The notes under the pieces were generated by a model that saw nothing but the letters and a program-made list of their open reading frames with translations, had not been told where the DNA came from and did not search any database. Made by a program: the position numbers and the translations under genes. From NCBI GenBank assembly GCA_003453735.1, contig DMNE01000333.1, positions 5,815 to 11,897 on the forward strand: 6,083 bases of DNA. Direction: 5' to 3'. Positions 1 through 4,609 of the stretch are shown piece after piece. This DNA comes from Nitrospiraceae bacterium. Its GTDB lineage: Bacteria; Nitrospirota; Thermodesulfovibrionia; Thermodesulfovibrionales; UBA9159. Position 1 is the first letter of the stretch. Each line of letters starts with the position of its first letter.

Positions 1-398
1 TCGTGACCTGGACTCAACAAGGCCATATCGCCTTTCGTGCTTTGTTTGAGGAAAGTTTTTATAACCAAGACAGCATTCATGGCTGCAGCACTGACTTCCA
101 CCGTAACCCCGGACTTCTCACATTTCTCCTTTAGAAGTGCAAGTTTCTGCTCGTAATCATCATTATTTTTCTTGTAATCCTCAATAATCATCTCTCGTGC
201 CGTTCTATGCTCGTTGGCCTCGGCAAGATTAGTAATGACCGTCATCAGGTCATTGAACCGTTCCATCACCTTCCTATTATAGAGCATCAGGAGGGCAATC
301 CCGTCATCCATTGTTTTTGCAAGATCAATGGCATACGACAGACCTTCTTCAAAGTTCTCGTCATGATATGTGACGAATAAAAGCTGCTTTTCCTTCAT
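1..398 (-). CDS. Usp-like protein, C-terminus cut by the left window edge
   Basis: I read this frame directly: 132 codons are open from the ATG at 398-396 to the window edge with no stop. The N-terminus (KQLLFVTYHDENFEEGLSYA) gives a beta strand followed by a helix, as in the Usp/HUP alpha-beta fold. A long charged helical stretch follows (about residues 45-95, rich in Glu, Lys and Asn), then CEKSGVTVEVSAAA and GDMALLSPGH, which resemble the later Usp strands. No nucleotide-binding glycine motif is visible in the part present. There are two adjacent ATGs (401-399 and 398-396); the second sits 5 nt from AGGAGG, the same spacing as usp uses, so I prefer it. The gene follows usp by 11 bp and its ribosome binding site abuts the usp stop codon, so the two are probably cotranscribed. 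The function is unknown; the Usp-like call rests on fold pattern and neighbourhood only. Confidence 0.8.
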   Translation of the reverse strand, partial: MKEKQLLFVTYHDENFEEGLSYAIDLAKTMDDGIALLMLYNRKVMERFNDLMTVITNLAEANEHRTAREMIIEDYKKNNDDYEQKLALLKEKCEKSGVTVEVSAAAMNAVLVIKTFLKQSTKGDMALLSPGH

Positions 399-403
399 CA
401 TTT

Positions 404-409
404 CCTCCT
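404..409 (-). promoter_or_regulatory. Ribosome binding site of the truncated Usp-like gene
   Basis: AGGAGG on the minus strand lies 2 nt before the first ATG and 5 nt before the second, which favours the second start. It directly follows the usp stop codon (412-410), so ribosomes finishing usp are placed to reinitiate. Confidence 0.75.
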
Positions 410-829
410 TTATGCTCCAACTACCAGAACAGGGCAAGGGGCCTGATTAATAACCTTTTCGACAACATTTTTCCCAAAAACTTTTTGAAACCAGTTTGTT
501 TTATTCGTTCCCATGATGATCAGGTCACAGTCCTCGTCTTGCGCAACCTCTACAATTTTTTCGTGGGCCTCACCTTCTTCAAGACGCGTCTTCACCAGAG
601 CGCCTTCAGTTTTTGCAATATCCTCTATCTCGGCGATATCGCTCGCTGCCCCATTGTCCAACACATCCTGGATATTCTTGATTCCGACCAGGTTAAGGTC
701 GCCGTTATGGGGCGGTATTACCTTAACAACAGTGATCCAGCATTTTTCATCCTCTGCGAGCCTTAATCCCTGTCTAAGAATGTCTTTCGAACCGTCTACT
801 GCTATAAGAATCTTTCTATACCCTTTCAT
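410..829 (-). CDS. Universal stress protein (UspA family), atypical nucleotide motif
   Basis: A 139-aa single-domain Usp, the usual family length. The N-terminus KILIAVDGS (residues 6-14) is the family's first strand with the Asp that faces the nucleotide pocket. The C-terminus has DLIIMGT (102-108) and VVEKVINQAPCPVLVV (122-137), the signature final helix and strand. ATP-binding Usps carry G-x2-G-x9-G-S/T after the fourth strand. Here only the first Gly (107) survives; the aligned positions are Lys110, Lys120 and Asn121, so ATP binding may be lost or changed. Cytoplasmic; these proteins usually act in stress survival or as small regulatory partners. The start is supported by AGGAGG at 835-840, 5 nt before the ATG. 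The gene sits directly behind a strong sigma-54 promoter and leads a two-gene operon with the next Usp-like gene. Confidence 0.93.
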   Translation of the reverse strand: MKGYRKILIAVDGSKDILRQGLRLAEDEKCWITVVKVIPPHNGDLNLVGIKNIQDVLDNGAASDIAEIEDIAKTEGALVKTRLEEGEAHEKIVEVAQDEDCDLIIMGTNKTNWFQKVFGKNVVEKVINQAPCPVLVVGA

Positions 830-863
830 TTCTGCCTCCTCTCGTAAATTCTATCTTTTGTAA

Positions 864-879
864 AGCAAAGCGGGTGCCA
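864..879 (-). promoter_or_regulatory. Sigma-54 (-24/-12) promoter of the usp operon
   Basis: Read on the minus strand the site is TGGCAC-CCGCT-TTGCT, matching the sigma-54 consensus TGGCAC-N5-TTGCW at every defined base, with the invariant GG (878-877) and GC (866-865) correctly spaced. Transcription should begin near 853, giving a leader of about 24 nt that contains the AGGAGG at 835-840. Sigma-54 promoters need an activator ATPase, and the window encodes an NtrC-type one. That RR1 is the activator is inference. Confidence 0.85.
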
Positions 880-884
880 GAATA

Positions 885-897
885 TAACTTATTGATT
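885..897 (-). promoter_or_regulatory. Candidate IHF binding site
   Basis: The minus strand reads AATCAA-TAAG-TTA, an exact match to the IHF consensus WATCAANNNNTTR, within AT-rich DNA between the -24 element and the upstream repeats. IHF commonly bends DNA here to bring an enhancer-bound activator to sigma-54 RNA polymerase. The site is only 6 bp from the -24 box (centre near -38), closer than in many such promoters. The motif is degenerate enough that a chance match in AT-rich DNA is possible. Confidence 0.45.
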
Positions 898-939
898 TAA
901 CATGATTATTTAGATATAGGGACAACTTTGTATGTTTCA

Positions 940-959
940 GTTTTGAACAGCTTTGAACA
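940..959. promoter_or_regulatory. Tandem 10-bp repeats, candidate activator (UAS) site
   Basis: Two adjacent 10-bp units, GTTTTGAACA (940-949) and GCTTTGAACA (950-959), differ at one base and repeat at about one helical turn. The first unit also forms a loose inverted pair, TGTT..AACA, across 933-949. The block lies about -87 to -106 from the predicted sigma-54 start, the usual distance for an enhancer-binding-protein site. The cognate protein is not shown by the sequence; RR1 or RR2 are the obvious candidates. Confidence 0.45.
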
Positions 960-1090
960 CTAAGAAGCTATGATATAATCAGAAAGATACCTTATAAACC
1001 TCGAAACCCTTTGTCGATCAAGCCTTCCGGACGAAAGGTGACTCCAGCCATATTTATGAATTCCAACGCGGTAATGCCGTTTCAATTTGG

Positions 1091-1124
1091 AACATATAAT
1101 GTTTGACCACGAAGGATTAAACAT
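1091..1124. repeat. Overlapping inverted repeats
   Basis: AACAT-ATA-ATGTT (1091-1103) is a perfect inverted repeat with a 3-nt centre. Its right arm overlaps ATGTTT (1099-1104), which is mirrored by AAACAT at 1119-1124, so alternative pairings are possible. The core also contains TATAAT (1095-1100). This could be an operator or a structured RNA element; no neighbouring gene start explains it. Confidence 0.35.
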
Positions 1125-1131
1125 CCATCAA

Positions 1132-1159
1132 CCTGCCCCTCGATAGGAGGGATTACAGG
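1132..1159. repeat. Imperfect hairpin
   Basis: CCTG (1132-1135) pairs with CAGG (1156-1159), and CCCTC (1137-1141) with GAGGG (1147-1151), around a 5-nt loop with an asymmetric internal bulge. No run of T follows on either strand, so it is not a standard terminator. It adjoins the GC-rich block and could be one end of that element. Confidence 0.35.
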
Positions 1160-1194
1160 CTATTTACAAAGAGAACAAAAGCTCGCCTTGTGCA

Positions 1195-1320
1195 ATAAGA
1201 CGTCAGGGGGTGGAGTCTGTCCCTCACCGGGGCTGTATCTGTGCCTCGTCCAAACCAGTGCGTCCCAGAAGGAAACCGCCACACCTGGCTGCGTAGCTCT
1301 TAGATGCTTGGAGGATGTCA
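1195..1320. repeat. GC-rich block, candidate intergenic repeat
   Basis: Positions 1201-1320 are about 60% GC by hand count, while the next 50 bp are about 28%. The block includes a G-rich/C-rich imperfect palindrome around 1205-1225 (AGGG...CCCT with GGAGTCTG between), a style reminiscent of REP-like palindromes. It contains a 53-codon minus-strand open frame (1160-1321) with no good ribosome binding site. I infer a short dispersed repeat, but a single copy in the window cannot prove it. Confidence 0.25.
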
Positions 1321-1336
1321 TTTCTTGCTTGTCATA

Positions 1337-1346
1337 TGTTATAACA
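1337..1346. promoter_or_regulatory. Perfect palindrome before the lipoprotein gene, candidate operator
   Basis: TGTTATAACA is a perfect 10-bp palindrome, ending 31 bp before the lipoprotein start in AT-rich DNA where the promoter should lie. It shares TGTT/AACA ends with the loose dyad in the usp upstream repeats. A chance occurrence in AT-rich sequence cannot be excluded. Confidence 0.25.
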
Positions 1347-1377
1347 ATAAAAATGCACTAAAATTGCGAGAAGGTTT

Positions 1378-1890
1378 ATGAGACAGAAGACGCTTGTCAT
1401 CACCGCCGTTTGTATTGTTCTTTTGTGCACTGCATGTTCATCAGAAATCGACAGGGAAAAGTTTGCAAAGGTGAAGAACTCAGCTCAGGCAGTTGAAATC
1501 TCGATTGCGGCTGGTGTCAGTTATCAAACATTTGGTGAATTGTTACAAAAACTTTCTGCCGAAATAGCAAACCTTAAAGAAACCGTGAAATCAGAGGAAG
1601 AAAAAGAATTGTTAAGAGATTTTTCGGACCTCTTAACAATGTATCTGGATGGATTCTTGCTATGGAAATACAAAATAGAATTCGCTTCGTACCGTTTTGT
1701 ACCCAAAAAACGAATATACGTAGGACAGGACGTTGAGCCGATTGTTGTGAAGTATCGCTTTTCTACAGAGTCCCATATTTTCGGGCCAACTCAACAAATA
1801 TGGAGGAGCATATCGGAAGATTCAATTCAGATAATTTGGTCGAACGCTCACTCTCAACTTGAAAAAATAAACACTCTTTTAAAGGGTTAA
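1378..1890 (+). CDS. Small lipoprotein of unknown function
   Basis: A 170-aa protein with a clear lipoprotein signal: positive start (MRQK), hydrophobic core (residues 6-16) and the lipobox-like CTAC ending at Cys20. The -3 residue is Cys instead of the usual Leu, a mild departure. Ser at +2 would suit outer-membrane sorting under the E. coli rule. The mature part (about 151 aa) looks mostly helical, with heptad-like charged stretches (residues 55-85) and a more mixed C-terminal half containing KKRIYVGQDVEPIVVKYRF. I recognise no family. The start is supported by GAGAAGG at 1368-1374, 3 nt upstream. It stands alone on the plus strand and converges on the two-component operon, the stop codons lying 13 bp apart; a link to the kinase's envelope signal is possible but unsupported. 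Confidence 0.85.
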   Translation: MRQKTLVITAVCIVLLCTACSSEIDREKFAKVKNSAQAVEISIAAGVSYQTFGELLQKLSAEIANLKETVKSEEEKELLRDFSDLLTMYLDGFLLWKYKIEFASYRFVPKKRIYVGQDVEPIVVKYRFSTESHIFGPTQQIWRSISEDSIQIIWSNAHSQLEKINTLLKG

Positions 1891-1903
1891 ATGCCCTGAG
1901 GGA

Positions 1904-3244
1904 CTAGTAATTCATTGCCCCCTTCAGTATTCTCCGGAGACTCATTTCCGAGATACCCAAAAGCTTCGCAGTCCTTGCCTTGTCGCCTTCAGCCATCTCC
2001 AGCACCTTTCCCGCATAGTCTTTGGCAAGTTCAACGATAGTTTTGATCCTGTCAGGCTGGAAGGTCTCGATCCAGGGCATCCGGACACTCCCGAGCAGCT
2101 TGTCCGCGGTAATACGGTGGCCTTCTTCAAGGATAAACGCCCTCTCAATAATATTTTCGAGTTCCCCGACATTCCCTGGAAAGCTGTAGTTCTCTAGGAT
2201 ATCAAGAAACTTTCTCGTGAAGCCTTCTATCTGTTTAGACGAATCTGAAAGATGGCTCTGGAGGAAATATCTGCTCAAAGGTTCAATATCCTCCCTGCGC
2301 TCCCTCAATGGCGGAACAGTGATCTTCATAACGTTTAACCCGTAGTACAAATCCTCCATAAGCCTCCCCTTGCTGATTCGGCCCATGATATCCTTCGATG
2401 TGGTAGCAATAAACCGTACGTTTACCTCAATGGGTTGCGTTCCTCCAATTCTGAAAAAGCAGCTGTCCTTGATAACCTTGAACAATTTCGTCTGGAGACC
2501 GGGAGGCATCTTAGAAATCTCCTCAAGGAACAGGGTGCCGGCATCGGCTATTTCCAGGAGCCCCTGTTTCGCTCTGGCAGCTCCAGGGAATGCTCCCTTT
2601 TCATACCCGAAGAGTTCTCTCTCAAGGAGTTCCTTTGGTCCCGCCGCGCAGTTCATAGAAAGGAAGGGCATGTTCTGCCTTCTGCTGGTAAAATGTATTA
2701 TCTTGGCAAGGAGGCCTTTGCCGACTCCTCTTTCCCCGGCAATGAGGACATTACAATCTGAATCCTTCATCTCCTCAGTAATACTGATTATCTTCTGCAT
2801 GCGTTCGCTCCGGACAACTATAGACACCCTTCTGTCCATGCCGCAAAAAGCCTTAAATGCCACATTCTCTTTTTTTAGGATCTTCCTCTCATGAAGGTTC
2901 TTCACTTTAATGATAAGCTCATCAAGGTTAAAGGGTTTTGTAATATATTCATACGCCCCCTTTTTCATAGCCTCAACCGCTGAATCGATGCTGCCATAAC
3001 CCGTAATTACCATTACTTCGATTCCATAATATTTCTCTTTGACTTTTTCTAAGAGTTCGATGCCGTTCATTTCGGGCATTCTGATATCGGTGATGAGGAC
3101 GTCGAACTGCTCTTGCTCAATCTGCTCTAGTGCCTCGCGACCATTCTTTGTGGCAACAACGTTGTATCCTTCCCTTTTGAGAGCGAAGAAGAGATGTTTT
3201 CGGGTGATATCCTCGTCTTCTGCAATGATAATCTTAAGGTTCAC
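1904..3244 (-). CDS. RR2: NtrC-family response regulator paralogue with degenerate AAA+ domain
   Basis: A 446-aa protein with receiver, AAA+ and Fis-type helix-turn-helix domains. The receiver (about 1-120) is intact: E9/D10, phospho-acceptor D53, T81 and K103. The AAA+ domain (about 144-372) keeps its fold signature and P-loop Lys176 but has lost key residues relative to RR1: Ser177 to Gly after the P-loop Lys, GAFTGA Thr220 to Pro, Walker B Asp241 to Glu, sensor I Asn283 to Ser, arginine-finger positions Arg296 to Met and Arg302 to Gly, sensor II Arg360 to Gly. The helix-turn-helix (about 421-440) is present, but the conserved recognition-helix Arg433 is Glu. Hand alignment with RR1 gives about 287 of 443 identities without gaps. 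The start is GTG (3244-3242), with AAGGAAG 4 nt upstream, and aligns with the RR1 start. Probably unable to drive sigma-54 transcription alone; a modulator, a dominant-negative partner or early decay are the alternatives. Confidence 0.93.
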   Translation of the reverse strand: MNLKIIIAEDEDITRKHLFFALKREGYNVVATKNGREALEQIEQEQFDVLITDIRMPEMNGIELLEKVKEKYYGIEVMVITGYGSIDSAVEAMKKGAYEYITKPFNLDELIIKVKNLHERKILKKENVAFKAFCGMDRRVSIVVRSERMQKIISITEEMKDSDCNVLIAGERGVGKGLLAKIIHFTSRRQNMPFLSMNCAAGPKELLERELFGYEKGAFPGAARAKQGLLEIADAGTLFLEEISKMPPGLQTKLFKVIKDSCFFRIGGTQPIEVNVRFIATTSKDIMGRISKGRLMEDLYYGLNVMKITVPPLRERREDIEPLSRYFLQSHLSDSSKQIEGFTRKFLDILENYSFPGNVGELENIIERAFILEEGHRITADKLLGSVRMPWIETFQPDRIKTIVELAKDYAGKVLEMAEGDKARTAKLLGISEMSLRRILKGAMNY

Positions 3245-3255
3245 GATACTTCCTT

Positions 3256-3271
3256 GCTACCATGAGGTAGC
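3256..3271 (-). promoter_or_regulatory. Intercistronic hairpin between RR1 and RR2
   Basis: GCTACC (minus strand 3271-3266) pairs perfectly with GGTAGC (3261-3256) around a 4-nt loop. The RR2 ribosome binding site AAGGAAG (3255-3249) follows immediately. No T-run follows, so it is not a terminator. It may limit RR2 translation or mark an RNA processing point, setting the RR2 to RR1 ratio. Confidence 0.5.
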
Positions 3272-3274
3272 CAT
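3257..3274 (-). other. Five-codon mini-ORF (MATSW) between RR1 and RR2
   Basis: ATG-GCT-ACC-TCA-TGG-TAG starts one codon after the RR1 stop, with AAGGAGG 8 nt upstream (inside the last RR1 codons), a better ribosome binding site than that of RR2. It lies inside the hairpin and in the frame of both RR1 and RR2. Translating it would open the hairpin, so it could couple RR2 expression to RR1. It may equally be the remnant of an upstream RR2 start closed by the TAG. Confidence 0.35.
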
Positions 3275-3277
3275 CTC

Positions 3278-4609
3278 CTATTCCTCCTTGAGTATTCTCC
3301 ATAGGCTCGTCCTTGATATGCCCAAACGCTCCGCCGCCTTTGATTTATTGCCTCCAACGAGATCAAGCACCTTCTCTGCATAGTCCTTATTCAGTTCATC
3401 AATAGTCTTGATCCTGTCAGGTTCAAAGGTTTGGATCTGGAACATCTTTATCGTTTGGGGCAAGCTTTCGGGCGTAATATGTGAGCCCGTTTCAATGATT
3501 ACCGCTCTTTCGACAATATTTTCGAGTTCCCTAACATTTCCCGGAAAACTATAGCCCTTCAAAATATTCAAAGACTGTCTTGTGAAACCGTCAATCTTTT
3601 TTGCTGAGCTCGGGAGATGCTTCTGTAAGAAATACTCGCTCAGCGGTTCGATATCTTCCTTTCGATCCCTCAACGGTGGGATAAAAATCTCCATGACGTT
3701 CAACCGGTAATAGAGGTCTTCCCTGAATCTCCCCTCTGCTATGGCACTCCTCACATTCTGGTTCGTGGCAGCGATAAACCTGACATCCACCTTAATGGGC
3801 CTTGTCCCCCCAACCCTGAAAAACTCTCCTTCCTCGATCACTTTGAGTAATTTCCCCTGGAGGCTGGGAGACAATTCAGCAATCTCATCAAGGAAAAGCG
3901 TTCCCGTATCGGCTATCTCCACAAGTCCCTGCTTGGTTTTTATTGCTCCGGTAAATGCCCCCTTCTCGTGACCAAACAACTCGCTGGCAAGGAGCTCCTC
4001 TGTGAGGGTCGCACAGTTGATAGAAAGAAAAGGCATCTCCTTCCTTCTATTGGTAAAATGAATTATCTTGGCCAGAAGGCTTTTCCCTACCCCTGTTTCC
4101 CCGGTAAGAAGGATATTACAGTCAGAACCCTTTATTCCCTCAATAGTATGCAATATCTTTTGCATGCTTTCACTCTTCGCAATAATGGAGATCTTCTTGT
4201 TCATGCCGAAAAAAGCCTTCAGTGCGACGTTCTCTTTCCTTAAGATTTTCCGTTCATGAATATTGTTCACCTTAAGGATCAGTTCATCCAGGTCAAATGG
4301 CTTTGTGATGTACTCATATGCGCCCTTCTTCATAGCCTCAACTGCAGAGCCGATACTGCCGAAACCGGTAATGATCAGAACTTCTATCTCAGGATCTTTT
4401 TCTTTTACCTTTTCGAGCAGTTCAATTCCGTTCATCTCGGGCATCTTTATGTCCGTTATGAGGATGTCAAAATGACCATGCGCCATCTGATCGATTGCCT
4501 CGCGACCATTTTTCGTTCCCAGGACATCGTATCCTTCCTTCTTAAGGGTATACACGAGATGCCTCAGTGTTATCTCTTCATCCTCCGCTATCAGGATTTT
4601 AAACTTCAT
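3278..4609 (-). CDS. RR1: NtrC-family sigma-54-dependent response regulator
   Basis: A 443-aa activator with complete domain order. The receiver (about 1-120) has E9/D10, phospho-acceptor D53 in ITDIKMPEMNG, T81 and K103. The AAA+ sigma-54 interaction domain (about 144-372) has Walker A GETGVGKS (170-177), an intact GAFTGA loop (217-222), Walker B TLFLDEI with D241/E242, sensor I ATN (281-283), arginine-finger candidates R296 and R302 in FREDLYYRLNV, and sensor II R360 in GNVREL. A Fis-type helix-turn-helix (about 421-440, LGISRTSLWRIL) ends the protein. It binds upstream DNA sites and remodels sigma-54 RNA polymerase using ATP when phosphorylated. Its start overlaps the kinase gene by 11 nt, with only a weak GAGG 10 nt upstream, so translation is probably coupled to the kinase. 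The partner kinase is almost certainly the gene just upstream; the target genes are not known. Confidence 0.96.
   Translation of the reverse strand: MKFKILIAEDEEITLRHLVYTLKKEGYDVLGTKNGREAIDQMAHGHFDILITDIKMPEMNGIELLEKVKEKDPEIEVLIITGFGSIGSAVEAMKKGAYEYITKPFDLDELILKVNNIHERKILRKENVALKAFFGMNKKISIIAKSESMQKILHTIEGIKGSDCNILLTGETGVGKSLLAKIIHFTNRRKEMPFLSINCATLTEELLASELFGHEKGAFTGAIKTKQGLVEIADTGTLFLDEIAELSPSLQGKLLKVIEEGEFFRVGGTRPIKVDVRFIAATNQNVRSAIAEGRFREDLYYRLNVMEIFIPPLRDRKEDIEPLSEYFLQKHLPSSAKKIDGFTRQSLNILKGYSFPGNVRELENIVERAVIIETGSHITPESLPQTIKMFQIQTFEPDRIKTIDELNKDYAEKVLDLVGGNKSKAAERLGISRTSLWRILKEE

Larger units (their letters stand above)
830..1377. other. 548-bp intergenic region between divergent genes
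   Basis: No convincing protein gene or known RNA gene is visible between usp and the lipoprotein gene. The left third (840-960) is the usp control region. The middle (about 1000-1160) is mixed-composition DNA with several inverted repeats. The right part contains a GC-rich block, then about 55 bp of AT-rich DNA before the lipoprotein start. I looked for tmRNA, 6S, RNase P and c-di-GMP riboswitch signatures by eye and saw none. Confidence 0.7.

Noticed and set aside
953..979. Plus-strand sigma-70-like promoter (TTGAAC, 15 bp, TATAAT)
   Set aside because: The spacer is 2 bp short and no gene starts within about 400 bp; the TTGAAC is part of the tandem repeat block.
1232..1246. Second sigma-54-like element on the minus strand (GGCAC with GC at the right spacing)
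   Set aside because: The -12 part reads CAGC, not TTGC. It lies in the GC-rich block about 400 bp from usp, so it is probably a chance match.
1160..1321. 53-codon minus-strand ORF as a real gene
   Set aside because: It has no good ribosome binding site and a composition tied to the GC-rich block; reported as a finding, not as a CDS.
1352..1367. Sigma-54-like element before the lipoprotein gene (ATGCAC-N5-TTGC)
   Set aside because: The invariant GG is missing and transcription would begin at the start codon, leaving no room for the ribosome binding site.
1883..1902. Terminator between the convergent lipoprotein and RR2 genes
   Set aside because: Only a 4-bp stem (AGGG/CCCT) and the overlapping palindrome CCCTGAGGG are present, with no T-run on either side.
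2370..2894. Long plus-strand open frame opposite RR2
   Set aside because: It lies entirely across the conserved AAA+ coding region on the other strand and resembles no protein; it is an antisense shadow.
3278..3280. Pyrrolysine or amber readthrough joining RR1 and RR2
   Set aside because: Two UAGs would both need suppression, RR2 has its own GTG and ribosome binding site aligned with the RR1 start, and RR2 itself ends in UAG.
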